50,338 bases of DNA from Mycobacterium sp. (GTDB lineage: Bacteria; Actinomycetota; Actinomycetes; Mycobacteriales; Mycobacteriaceae): positions 1 to 50,338 of the forward strand of contig JAHFVC010000005.1 in NCBI GenBank assembly GCA_023264765.1, given 5' to 3'. The first letter of the stretch is position 1. Each line of letters begins with the position of its first letter. Of the stretch, positions 40,519 through 49,472 are shown piece after piece. The notes under the pieces are model-generated. The model was not told the origin of the DNA. It worked only from the letters and a program-made list of their open reading frames with translations, and did not search any database. A program made the translations under genes and the position numbers.

Positions 40519-41226
40519 GTGACTGCCACGCCGCTGACCGCCATCCACCTGCCTGAGCAGGCGGTCACCGAACTGTCCGGCATCGACGTCACCGACTGGA
40601 TCCACGACCACGCGATCGCCGTTGGCCGGCCCTGGTGGACCGACGCCCTGACCGCCGCCGGCCTCGACGACACCCTCACCGGCGACACCATCCGCCGCGC
40701 CGACATCTTCGCCCTGGCCGACGCCGCCGGCGACGATCCCGCAGCCGCACTCACCCTGCTATGGAACGCACTGGCGTGGGGGTCGGGCGACAAGCGCCGC
40801 AACAACAAGGCCCGCATCGCCGCGGTGGCCGCCAACCCCACGGCAGCCGCCGCCCTGCTGCAACGGGCCGCCACGTTGAGCCGCACCGACCCGCAGGCCG
40901 CCTATGACCTGCTCTACCCGAACAACCACACCGCCATCTCCGACCTCGGGCCGGCGTTCTTCACCAAGTACCTGTACTTCGCCGGCGGCGGCGCGCCCCA
41001 GCACCCGTGCGCCATCCTCGACGAGAACGTCGCCCTCGCTCTCCAGAAGACCTGCGGATGGACCTCACTGCCACTGAAGGGCTGGCTCGCATCGGCCTAC
41101 CAGCGCTACGCCACCCTGCTGGGCATGTGGGTCGACCAACACGACCTCGGCCGCGGAGACACGATCGAACGCTGGCTGTTCGAGGAAGGCAAGCGGGTCC
41201 GCCGCACCGCAGGAGACCACCCGTGA
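40519..41226 (+). CDS. 8-oxoguanine DNA glycosylase OGG-fold protein
   Basis: This 235-residue protein carries the signature of the OGG-fold family related to 8-oxoguanine glycosylases: LAWGSGDKRRNNKARIAAVAA, then LGPAFFTKYLYFAGGG and CAILDENVALAL. The HhH-like LGPAFFTK segment resembles that used by DNA glycosylases to grip DNA. It would excise a damaged or modified base. GTG 40519 is preceded by GAGAAT seven bases upstream (leaderless). The stop overlaps the next start (GTGA), beginning a coupled cluster that ends in a uracil-DNA glycosylase. Confidence 0.75.
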   Translation: MTATPLTAIHLPEQAVTELSGIDVTDWIHDHAIAVGRPWWTDALTAAGLDDTLTGDTIRRADIFALADAAGDDPAAALTLLWNALAWGSGDKRRNNKARIAAVAANPTAAAALLQRAATLSRTDPQAAYDLLYPNNHTAISDLGPAFFTKYLYFAGGGAPQHPCAILDENVALALQKTCGWTSLPLKGWLASAYQRYATLLGMWVDQHDLGRGDTIERWLFEEGKRVRRTAGDHP

Positions 41227-42983
41227 CCGTCACCGCCGACCACCTCGACACCGACACCTGGTGGGGCACCGTCAAAGACGCCCTCGACACCCCGGTCGCC
41301 GACCTCGTCGACGACTTCACCACCATCGCCGACCAGGCCATCCCCTACGGCTGGCTACCCGGACGCGCCCGCTCGTTCTACGGCGCCGCATTCAGCACCT
41401 GGGGCGACCTCGCCCAGGAGACCATCACCACCCTCGTCGAGCGCCCCAAGGGCGGCATCGGCACCGTCCGCGCGATCCTCATCGCCGCCCGCGACGCGAT
41501 CGCCGTCGCCCACGCCGCCACCCGACAACACCAGGATCCGGCCGGCGCCACCCAAGCACTCGTCAACCGACTCGCCGACTACGACTACCAACTCCTGCGG
41601 GCCCGCGGCTGGGCTCTGCGCCCCACCACCATCCCCGCCACCGCCGAACAACTCGGCGTCACCCGCATCAACGTCCAACGCGCACAGCGCCGCGCCTACC
41701 GCCGCTTCACCGACCTGCTGGCCGACCCCGCCCACGCCGCCGTCACCACCCACGCCGAGCAGCTGCGCCGCCAACTCGGATCCCTGACGTGCGAATCGAC
41801 TGCGGCCGCGGCACTGGCCGACATGGGCCTCGACATCCACGACACCACCGGTCAACTGCTACTGCACGTCGCCGGGCCCTACGCTCCCCACCACGGCTGG
41901 CTGCACAACACCGCCACCGGCGGACTCGGCGCCGCCCAGGCGGCCCTCGACACCGCCCTCGACACCCACGGCGCGCCCACCACCGAGATGGTCCTACACG
42001 CTCTGCGCGGCCTCGGCATCACCACCCCCACCGCCACCGCGTTCATCGCCTCCCAACCCAACCTCACCCAGTTCGGCGACAAACTGACCCGCTGGGAGGG
42101 CACCATCGCCGACAAGGCCGAGGCAGTCCTGCACCTACTTGGCGCGCCTGCCACCCCGGCGACGATCGCCGCCCTGGCGCGCACCCTCAACGAAGATATC
42201 CGCGAGCGCACCGTGCGCAACGCACTATGGGACCACCCCCGCTTCATGCGCACCACCAAACGCACCTGGGCACTGCGGAACTGGGGTCTGCCCGAGTACA
42301 CCGGCCTGTACTCCGAGATCGCCGCCCGCATCGACGCCTCCGGCGGCACCATCGCCACCCAAGACGTCATCGACGACCTGAAGGCCACCATCCCCGACGT
42401 CTCGGAAAGCTCCATCCGCAGCTACCTCGGCGTCCCCGCCTTCATCGTCGAACGCGGCACCGTACGCCACCGCACCGCCACCGACGCCTGGCCCCAATGG
42501 GCGCCGCTGAACACCCACCACGGCACCTTCCGCCGCGGCCGCCACGAAGTCCGCATCGCACTCCCGATCACCCCCGACACCCTGCGCGGATCCGGCCAGC
42601 CCCTGCGCCCCGGCATCGGCGCCGCACTCGACGTGCACCCCGGCGAGCAACGCACCTTCACCGGTACCCACGACATCACCATCTTCTGGTCGATCGCCTC
42701 CACCGGCGGCGCCAACGCCGGCTCCCTGCGTACCGTGGCCACCCACCTCGACGCCCACCTCGGAGACACCCTCGTCCTGGCCTTCAACCTGCGCCGCGGC
42801 ACCGTCACCACCACCCTCATCCGCGCCGACATCAACCCCGCGACACGCCTGACAGTGCTGCTCGGCAAACCCGCCCGCACACCCGAGGACCTGGCCCACG
42901 CCTTGAACTGCACACCCGCAGAACTCCCCACCCTGCTGACCCGCCGCCGCGAACTAGACCTACTCGACGCGCTGGACCCGTGA
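41223..42983 (+). CDS. Multidomain HTH protein with sigma-region-4-like and winged-helix parts
   Basis: This 586-residue protein has several recognisable pieces. Near residue 55 is a helix-hairpin-like AFSTWGDLAQETITTLVER. At about 137-160 a sigma-region-4-like helix-turn-helix reads ATAEQLGVTRINVQRAQRRA. In the middle is a winged-helix-like region (IADKAEAVLHLLGAPATPA; RYTVRN-like RTVRNALWDHPRFMRTTKRT). The C-terminal third is beta-rich with no recognised family. It may recruit RNA polymerase or target DNA for the neighbouring glycosylases. It is coupled at both ends by GTGA overlaps. Confidence 0.7.
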   Translation: MTVTADHLDTDTWWGTVKDALDTPVADLVDDFTTIADQAIPYGWLPGRARSFYGAAFSTWGDLAQETITTLVERPKGGIGTVRAILIAARDAIAVAHAATRQHQDPAGATQALVNRLADYDYQLLRARGWALRPTTIPATAEQLGVTRINVQRAQRRAYRRFTDLLADPAHAAVTTHAEQLRRQLGSLTCESTAAAALADMGLDIHDTTGQLLLHVAGPYAPHHGWLHNTATGGLGAAQAALDTALDTHGAPTTEMVLHALRGLGITTPTATAFIASQPNLTQFGDKLTRWEGTIADKAEAVLHLLGAPATPATIAALARTLNEDIRERTVRNALWDHPRFMRTTKRTWALRNWGLPEYTGLYSEIAARIDASGGTIATQDVIDDLKATIPDVSESSIRSYLGVPAFIVERGTVRHRTATDAWPQWAPLNTHHGTFRRGRHEVRIALPITPDTLRGSGQPLRPGIGAALDVHPGEQRTFTGTHDITIFWSIASTGGANAGSLRTVATHLDAHLGDTLVLAFNLRRGTVTTTLIRADINPATRLTVLLGKPARTPEDLAHALNCTPAELPTLLTRRRELDLLDALDP

Positions 42984-43078
42984 GCCGCCGCCCGATCCCC
43001 TGGGCCGCCACCAGCGTCCACGAAGTACGCCGACCGTGGACCCGCGCCGCCAACCTCGCGCGCATGTGGCGCCGATGA
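42980..43078 (+). CDS. 32-residue microprotein, coupled on both sides
   Basis: GTG 42980 overlaps the stop of the 586-residue HTH gene (GTGA), and its stop TGA overlaps ATG 43075 of the glycosylase (ATGA). The 32-residue product is basic and Trp-rich (IPWAATSVHEVRRPW, ending RMWRR). Double four-base coupling makes translation likely. It could be a true small partner of the glycosylase, a basic DNA-binding peptide, or simply a relay for translational coupling. No homologue is known to me. Confidence 0.55.
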   Translation: MSRRPIPWAATSVHEVRRPWTRAANLARMWRR

Positions 43079-43677
43079 CCGACACCCAAGCGCGCCGCAT
43101 GCGGATCCTGGCCGGGCAAATCACTCGCTGCACCGCCTGCCCCGGAATGAATATCGCCGAGGTCACACAAGCCGCCCCCGGCTACGGATCACCCCAATCG
43201 CCGGTGATGATCGTCGGCCAAAGCCTCTGCGGACCGTGCATGGCCACCCAGATCCCGTTCACCGGCGGCAGCGGCCGATTCCTCGACCGTGCCCTGGCTG
43301 CCGCCGACCTCGCCAAGGACGCGGTGTTTACCACCAACGTGGTGCACTGCCACCCACCCAACAACCGGCCCTCCCTGCCGCACGAAATCGACAACTGCCG
43401 CCCCTACTTGTCACGCGAAATCGACATCGTGGCACCACGATTGATCATTGGTCTAGGCCGCGATGCCCGCGCGGCCCTCGAACATCTGCGGCCCACGGAG
43501 CCGGTACTGCCCTGGCCGTTCACCCGCCCCCGCAAGCCGCCAACCGACGCCGACCCCACCCGGTTCCTCTTCGCGCCTCATCCGTCGTGGATCGCCCGCC
43601 GACCTCGCACGGAACAAGACGACTACGTTGCGCAACTGGCCAGAGCACTCAAGTGGGCGTTCGCGCGTCCGCGCTAG
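43075..43677 (+). CDS. [4Fe-4S] uracil-DNA glycosylase-like protein (family 4/5 type)
   Basis: This 200-residue protein keeps the four cluster cysteines of Fe-S uracil-DNA glycosylases: C19 and C22 (CTACPG), C92 (VVHCHPPNNRPS) and C108 in EIDNCRPYL. The C-terminal HPS motif is also present (LFAPHPSWIA). Motif I, usually a GEAPG-like sequence, is here IVGQSLCGPCMATQIPFTGG, so the base specificity may be altered. It would excise uracil or another modified base. ATG 43075 overlaps the microprotein stop. It is convergent with the DUF499 gene, ten bases away. Confidence 0.85.
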   Translation: MTDTQARRMRILAGQITRCTACPGMNIAEVTQAAPGYGSPQSPVMIVGQSLCGPCMATQIPFTGGSGRFLDRALAAADLAKDAVFTTNVVHCHPPNNRPSLPHEIDNCRPYLSREIDIVAPRLIIGLGRDARAALEHLRPTEPVLPWPFTRPRKPPTDADPTRFLFAPHPSWIARRPRTEQDDYVAQLARALKWAFARPR

Positions 43678-43687
43678 CGTGCGCGCA

Positions 43688-46600
43688 TCAGATCTCCTTG
43701 ATTGTCGCCGTGATGCCCAGATCGCCGAGCAGCGGCTGGATTTGGTCGACGACCGTGGAATCGGCGACGAGCTGCAGTGTGCCCTGGAGATAACTGATCT
43801 GACGTTCGTCGAGAGCCATGTAGAACGCCCGGAAGAGGGCGGCGAATCCGTCGGCCGTCTCCGCGCCGGCCAGCAGATTGCTGGTGAAGGACAACGCCAC
43901 CTGTCGATCGGAGGAAGCCGTCGAAGCGGCCTGCGCACCGCCACCGGCGGCTGCACCGGAACCGGAACCCGTACCGGCTGCCGTAGCCGTCGAACCCCCA
44001 CCACCGCCGGCCGTGTTGGTCGCCGTTGCCGTCCCCGAGCCGCCAGTGTCGCTTGCCCCCTGGCCGCTATCGGCGGGGGCATCGTCCCCTTCGGAGGGGG
44101 GTGTAGGGCTGGGCGCAGCAATTCTCAGCGCTGTGCTGGTCAGGTTCACCTGGCCGGGGGTGGTCACTTCGACCGCCGTTCCGGAGGCCTCAACGATGCG
44201 TAGAAGACCCTGGCTCACCGCGTCGAAGATGGCCTGCTGGAGGTCGCGGTCGCTTTCGTAGAGCAGCGGCAGACGCGGAGCGCTATAGAACGACGCGCGT
44301 ATGTCGGACAGCGTCTTCCCGTAGTCCTGTTCGCGCAGATTGTGCAGCAGGGCGTGGGCACCGAATTGGCCGGCGTCGAACACCTTGTCCCGATCAGCGA
44401 GTCCCTTCCACACGATGGTGCCGTTGAGGGCGGTGAGAGTGTCGTCATCGAAGGTCAGTTGGTCGAGGTACCGCTCGCCGTCCGGGTCGGGCTGAGCGAC
44501 GTACGCGACGTGCTGATATGCCCGCTTCAACGCCTTCTCGAGTTGTTCCTTCGCAGCGGCAAGTTCCTTGGTGCCAGTGGCTTTCAACTCGTCGTCGGCC
44601 TGTACCTCGGGGGCTGCCAGCGCCTTGCTGCGCGCCAGGTACTCGGCGGCCACACTGCGCGCGAGGCTGCGTCGCTGTGTGTTCACCACCGCGAACACCG
44701 CGCTGCTGGCCCACTGAACGGGCAACTGCTCTGGCCCCTGCCCCAACCCGGTGGCCGCATGCAACGCCTCAAGGGTGGCGGCCTCGGCGCCGTTGCGGAG
44801 ACTGAACTGGGCGGGATCGAGCACCACCAGGCGGGTGGTGAATGCGGTATCCAGGCCAGCAGTGGACAGCACCTCTGCGGGCGTGCGTGTGGCGTCGGCC
44901 GCGACGAACCTGAGTTCACGGAAGGGACCAGTGCTGGCGAGTCTCTGCGCGAACTCGACCAGTACGGCGTCACGCTCAGCCTCGGTGATGGTGCGGCGGA
45001 TGTTGTTGACCAGCATCCGATGCGTGAGCCGCGTCGAGAGGAAGTAACGCGCCGGCTTGTTGTTCCCCTGGCCTGGGATGATGTCCAGCGCACTGAGTCC
45101 GCGGTCGACATCGACGAGTTCTGCGACCACTGCGTCGGCGTCGGTGATCGTATAGGCGACATTCGGGATGCTGGTGGCCGCTTTGACTTCCGGTGCACTG
45201 GCGCCGCGACCGCGGCCTGGTCGAAGGGTTCCGACGATGCTGGCCATGAAGATGAAGGTCGCAGCCCGCTCGGCGGCTCGCGGGTTCGCTTCACTCCACA
45301 ACAACGACTCCCGGTTCAGATCCTGGCGCCGCGCGGTGCCGCTGTCTCCGGCGTGGTTGACGACCTCTATCTCGGCGAGACTGCGATAGTTCGCGATCGT
45401 GCGTTCGTCCTCGACGAGTCCGCTACCCAAGATCGCCTCGCGCACAGCGGAGTCGGCCAATGGGAAGTCACCAGGGCCAATGAGGGTGGGCGCCCATTCG
45501 CCAGCCTTACCGCGCTCCTGCTGCGCGTAGACCGTCGCGGCGAAGATCCGGATCGTCGATCGCACACGCTGGAAGCCGGTGACCTTGCTCCACTCGTCTT
45601 TGGCCAGGGACATCAGCATTGGATGAAACGGGTAGCAGGCGGCGACTTCCTCGGTCCAGCGGTCGCGCCAGGTGGCCCCGATGGTGTCCCAGACGTTCTT
45701 GCTCCACCCCTTGTCAGCGAAGACGGCGTCGTATTGCGCTGCGGTGGCGGCCACCACCTCGGCGGCTGGTTCGGAGTCGAATAGACGCCGCCGCAGAATG
45801 TCGGCGAAGTCGCCTACCTCGGTGACCGTTGCGGGAAACCCGTTGCGTTCCAGTAGACGGTTGAGGTCGTCGCGACGTTCTTGGGCGGCCTTCGACAGGG
45901 CGGTCTGGTCGGCGTCGGAGGCGATCATCACCATCAGCATCGCCACGTTGGGAACGTCGTTGACCACATCGAGCAGCGCCCGTAGAAATGCAATGTCCTG
46001 CGCGGCAAGGTCGGGTTTGTTGGCGCCGTCCAACCCGTTGCCGATGTAGTCGAGCACCTCGTCGACGATGATCAGAACCGGCCGGTTCACCGCCCGGATC
46101 GCCTCGGCAATCTTGTGCTTGTCACTCCAAAACGGTTGGTACCTCTCGAAAAGTGCGTAGTCCTTGGAAAAAAGCCGCCACAGGAACCGCTCGTAGAGGT
46201 TGACCGCCGGCCCGTCGTACTCCTGGACCGAGGCCCCCGGCGTCATGTTGTCGCACGGCAGAACCACCACGTGCGGACCACGCAGATCCTGGGCCAGCGG
46301 TTGACCGGTCTTGGCCTTCGCGCGCGCAGCCACCTGCTTGCCCAACTCCGTGCCCAGCAGCGCCTCGGGATGCGCAGCCAGATGGAATGCCCCGATGCAC
46401 GCGTGGGACTTGCCGCCGCCCATCCCCTGATCGAGACGGGTGACCGCGCGGGCTTTCAGGTAGTCGTCACCGCCCCCGATGCGGATGGCAATCTCGGTGA
46501 GCAGATCCACCAAACGCTCAGTGGGATGGGTGATGTCCCCGTAATAGCCAGCATCGGCGTAGGGCGGCCGCGTAGCGCCCGCACCGTGGACCGCGGCGAA

Positions 46601-46696
46601 CAACGACATCTGCACGTCGTCGATTTGTCCCGACGTCGACAGGATCTCCTGACGGATCTTGAGCGCCTTCCACCACGGCGTCACGGGGGTCGTCAT
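43688..46696 (-). CDS. DUF499-family ATPase (defence-associated)
   Basis: This 1002-residue ATPase has Walker A RLDQGMGGGKSHACIGA at about residues 87-103 and Walker B VLIIVDEVLDYIG at about 206-218. Regions like DNMTPGASVQEYDGPAVN and AACYPFHPMLM are typical of DUF499 proteins found with DNA methyltransferases in anti-phage islands. Residues about 835-890 are an unusual Gly/Ser/Thr/Ala linker before a small C-terminal domain (LAGAETADGFAALFRAFYMA) resembling an extra binding module. It follows the DUF1156 methyltransferase gene after 40 bases. Its role is probably ATP-driven sensing or translocation of invading DNA. Confidence 0.85.
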   Translation of the reverse strand: MTTPVTPWWKALKIRQEILSTSGQIDDVQMSLFAAVHGAGATRPPYADAGYYGDITHPTERLVDLLTEIAIRIGGGDDYLKARAVTRLDQGMGGGKSHACIGAFHLAAHPEALLGTELGKQVAARAKAKTGQPLAQDLRGPHVVVLPCDNMTPGASVQEYDGPAVNLYERFLWRLFSKDYALFERYQPFWSDKHKIAEAIRAVNRPVLIIVDEVLDYIGNGLDGANKPDLAAQDIAFLRALLDVVNDVPNVAMLMVMIASDADQTALSKAAQERRDDLNRLLERNGFPATVTEVGDFADILRRRLFDSEPAAEVVAATAAQYDAVFADKGWSKNVWDTIGATWRDRWTEEVAACYPFHPMLMSLAKDEWSKVTGFQRVRSTIRIFAATVYAQQERGKAGEWAPTLIGPGDFPLADSAVREAILGSGLVEDERTIANYRSLAEIEVVNHAGDSGTARRQDLNRESLLWSEANPRAAERAATFIFMASIVGTLRPGRGRGASAPEVKAATSIPNVAYTITDADAVVAELVDVDRGLSALDIIPGQGNNKPARYFLSTRLTHRMLVNNIRRTITEAERDAVLVEFAQRLASTGPFRELRFVAADATRTPAEVLSTAGLDTAFTTRLVVLDPAQFSLRNGAEAATLEALHAATGLGQGPEQLPVQWASSAVFAVVNTQRRSLARSVAAEYLARSKALAAPEVQADDELKATGTKELAAAKEQLEKALKRAYQHVAYVAQPDPDGERYLDQLTFDDDTLTALNGTIVWKGLADRDKVFDAGQFGAHALLHNLREQDYGKTLSDIRASFYSAPRLPLLYESDRDLQQAIFDAVSQGLLRIVEASGTAVEVTTPGQVNLTSTALRIAAPSPTPPSEGDDAPADSGQGASDTGGSGTATATNTAGGGGGSTATAAGTGSGSGAAAGGGAQAASTASSDRQVALSFTSNLLAGAETADGFAALFRAFYMALDERQISYLQGTLQLVADSTVVDQIQPLLGDLGITATIKEI

Positions 46697-46736
46697 GGTG
46701 ATCCTCCTGGTTGAACGGTCACAAGGGGTTCGGTCC

Positions 46737-49472
46737 TCACATCAGCTTGAGCTGGTCGTCGGCATCCTGCTGCCGCAGCGACGCAGCGGTGCCGGTGGCG
46801 GTCGCGGTGCCCGCCGCGGTGCCAATGGCCGTGCGGGTGCGCAGCATCCGGGTCAGGGCAACGGCATCGGGATCATTGTCGGGTAGTCGATCGGCCAAGA
46901 ACTGGATCGCCGCCCACAGATGTACGTCGTCGACGTCGCGCCCGGCGTCGACCAACACCTGGCCCATCGCGTCCAGACCGTCCTCAGACACCCGCGCCAA
47001 AGCCAATGCCACGTCGATGGCCGCCGAGTCGGCGTCGATCTTGGTGGAGAAGCGGGCCGCATCGACGAACTGAACACCGTTGCCCGAGTCACGGATCAGG
47101 TCACGGATTTGTGTGATCTCCAGCGCAGAGGCCAATGTCTGCCAACGCAACTCGGACTTGGCCTGCACCTGACGGCCATAGAGGCGAACCCACCACAGCG
47201 CGAACCGAGTACGGGCGTCGAAGCTATCCAACGGCTGATGGTTGATCTCGACGGCCATCGCCTCCTGCACCGCAGCGCGCGCCAGCGGCAGGAACGTGTA
47301 GATGTCGACCGGGTTGCCCCGCGCGTCGAGGACGTCGCTGTAGCGGCCGACGACTTCCATTGCGGGACCGGCGGCCGCCATCAACATGTCCGCCGGCGCC
47401 AGGCCCCATCGTTCCCACTCCGGGTACCGGCGGCGGATCTCGGCCTTCAATTCGGCTTCGACGGCACCCTTCCGCCCCGCCGAGCGTCCTGCGGGTGCGG
47501 GTCGACACGTCATCGTCAACGTGGTGACGATGTTGGTGAACCCAACCTTGCCGCCGGGCTCGGTCTTGGCCGGCCAGGCGCCGGTCAATACCAACCCGGC
47601 GTCGCGGATGGCGGTCAGCAGCCGCTGCCAGACTTCCGGCTCGCCGTGCCCGAATACGATCGTCACGATCCCGTCCTCGGCCACCACCCGCTGAGCCTCG
47701 GCGAACGCCTTGGTGATCAGGGTGTCGTAGTGCTGACGGTTGCGATGATCGTTGTTGCTGGTGCCGCCCTTCTTGACGATGATCTCTTCCTGCTTCTCCT
47801 GCACACCGAGTTCGTGTGCGGTGAAACCGATCTCGGGCCACGACTCGGCCAGCGCCCGTTTGATCCACACGTAGAACAAGTCGCTGGCGTCGCTGTAGTC
47901 GATCATCGCGTCATACGGCGGGTCGGTGACGACGGCGGAGATGCTGCGGTCGCGGAACGGCAGACTGACCGCCGACCCTCTGCGCACGTCGCACGGATGG
48001 CCGGTGGACGGCGGCATCGTCGCCTCCAACGCACTCAACGTGCCGCCCGCCACGGAGTCCCAACTGCCTGGGCCGTCGGCCAACCCAACCTCGAAGTAGT
48101 CAAAGGAGAAGTTCAGGCTCGATTCGGTCGCGAACACGTCGTTGACCTTGTTCAGCTTCGGGTCCAACGTGCACCCGCGAGTGGCGCGGCGGATCTTGCG
48201 CGCCATCGCCGCGGCGCAGTAACCGGTCAGTGCCCGCACGTACTCGTCGCTATTGCCGTTGTCGGCCAGCTCGCGCGCGATGTCACCGATCACCCGCGCC
48301 AGCGTCACGAACGACAACGTTTGGCGCGCGTTCATCATTTGGCCGTAGGTGCGTGTCCCGTACACCGTGGCCTGCACGGTCCAGGTGTTGCCAGCGGGGA
48401 TCTGCTCGTCGGGCACCGCTGTCAGGAACGGACCAAACCGAGGCTGGTCACCGACCGCGGCCGTAGCGGAGGCGATCGCGTCCAACTCGACCGGCTCCAA
48501 CGCCCGATAGGACTTGCCGACCTCGGCATCCAGATCGGCCGCCAGCAGCGGCGCATCGTCACCGTGCCCTTCGGCCAGGATGCGCATCTGCATGTGGCGG
48601 TCGTGCGCGTGACCGCAGAACGGACACACGGCAAGTCGACCGTTGCTGTCGTACTTGCTCCGACCCGGCGGGACCTGACGGGTGGGTGCACGCTGCGGCT
48701 CGCCGTCGTGCACGACCACCGACCACGTGCCAGAAGCGCTGTCGGTCTCGATGTAGTAGGCCTGGCCAGGATCCTCAAACGTGGTCTTGGTCTTGCGGTT
48801 TCGCCGAGTGCTCGGCTGGCGCAGGTTCAGTCGTCCGATCAGCGGGAACGGCCGCGAGCACTCCTGGCACGGAATGGTGACCGCCCACAGATAACCCCAG
48901 GCCTGACGGCCACCCACTTCGGGATAGAACCGCGCGAGCGCCTCCGCGTGCCGAGCGGAGACCTCGCGGAAGACTGCGTCAACGTCACCGACGAGGCGAG
49001 CCCGTGTTCCCAACAGGGATTGGTCGAACGGTAGCGCTGGCTCGCTCTCCCAGTCCCGAAACGGAAAGTCGGTGAGCAACCGCGAAGCCAGCACGGCTAC
49101 CGGGCTGTAATCGATCGCATAGGCGGTAAGGCCCAGCCGGGCAGTCTCCAACGGGATCATGCCGCGGCCGCTGAACGGGTCCAGCGTCGACACGGGCGAA
49201 GCGTGGCTTGCTGCGATCTTCTCGTTGAGAGCCTCGACGGCCGCGAAGCGACCTCCCATTGCGTCGCGGACCAGCTGCTGCAAGCCCTGCTGCTCGGCGG
49301 GGTCATCCGGCCAGGGCAGCAGCGAGCAGATGGTCGCCGCCTTGGCCTGAGCGGTGGGCCGCTTGGCGAACCAGGTCATGATGCCGACCTCGGAATTGCC
49401 GCTACCCCAACCGGACTGACTGTTCGCGCTGACCTCTGCGCACGGGAACCAACGCTCGATCATCCAGGTCAT
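46737..49472 (-). CDS. DUF1156-family adenine-type DNA methyltransferase
   Basis: This 911-residue protein has an N-terminal DUF1156 region (FAKRPTAQAKAATICSLLPWP), a SAM-binding STLDPFSGRGMIPLETARLG at about residue 94 and the catalytic VVTDPPYDAMIDYSD (DPPY) motif at about 505, which points to N6-adenine or N4-cytosine methylation. Between them is a CPFCGH...C-type zinc-ribbon segment (IPCQECSRPFPLIGR; VCPFCGHAHDR). DUF1156 methylases are found with DUF499 ATPases and helicases in defence islands, where the mark could label host DNA. ATG 49472 overlaps the upstream gene's stop (ATGA). Confidence 0.88.
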   Translation of the reverse strand: MTWMIERWFPCAEVSANSQSGWGSGNSEVGIMTWFAKRPTAQAKAATICSLLPWPDDPAEQQGLQQLVRDAMGGRFAAVEALNEKIAASHASPVSTLDPFSGRGMIPLETARLGLTAYAIDYSPVAVLASRLLTDFPFRDWESEPALPFDQSLLGTRARLVGDVDAVFREVSARHAEALARFYPEVGGRQAWGYLWAVTIPCQECSRPFPLIGRLNLRQPSTRRNRKTKTTFEDPGQAYYIETDSASGTWSVVVHDGEPQRAPTRQVPPGRSKYDSNGRLAVCPFCGHAHDRHMQMRILAEGHGDDAPLLAADLDAEVGKSYRALEPVELDAIASATAAVGDQPRFGPFLTAVPDEQIPAGNTWTVQATVYGTRTYGQMMNARQTLSFVTLARVIGDIARELADNGNSDEYVRALTGYCAAAMARKIRRATRGCTLDPKLNKVNDVFATESSLNFSFDYFEVGLADGPGSWDSVAGGTLSALEATMPPSTGHPCDVRRGSAVSLPFRDRSISAVVTDPPYDAMIDYSDASDLFYVWIKRALAESWPEIGFTAHELGVQEKQEEIIVKKGGTSNNDHRNRQHYDTLITKAFAEAQRVVAEDGIVTIVFGHGEPEVWQRLLTAIRDAGLVLTGAWPAKTEPGGKVGFTNIVTTLTMTCRPAPAGRSAGRKGAVEAELKAEIRRRYPEWERWGLAPADMLMAAAGPAMEVVGRYSDVLDARGNPVDIYTFLPLARAAVQEAMAVEINHQPLDSFDARTRFALWWVRLYGRQVQAKSELRWQTLASALEITQIRDLIRDSGNGVQFVDAARFSTKIDADSAAIDVALALARVSEDGLDAMGQVLVDAGRDVDDVHLWAAIQFLADRLPDNDPDAVALTRMLRTRTAIGTAAGTATATGTAASLRQQDADDQLKLM

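Noticed and set aside
41261..43078. A 605-codon plus-strand frame overlapping the HTH protein
   Set aside because: It is a long Arg/Pro/His-rich translation in a shifted frame. The alternative frame has HTH motifs and GTGA couplings. Only its last 33 codons, from GTG 42980, are kept as a microprotein.
46920..49034. A 704-codon plus-strand frame opposite the DUF1156 methyltransferase
   Set aside because: Its composition is His/Arg/Gln-rich, it has no domains and it is fully antisense to a protein with clear SAM and DPPY motifs. It is a by-product of high G+C.
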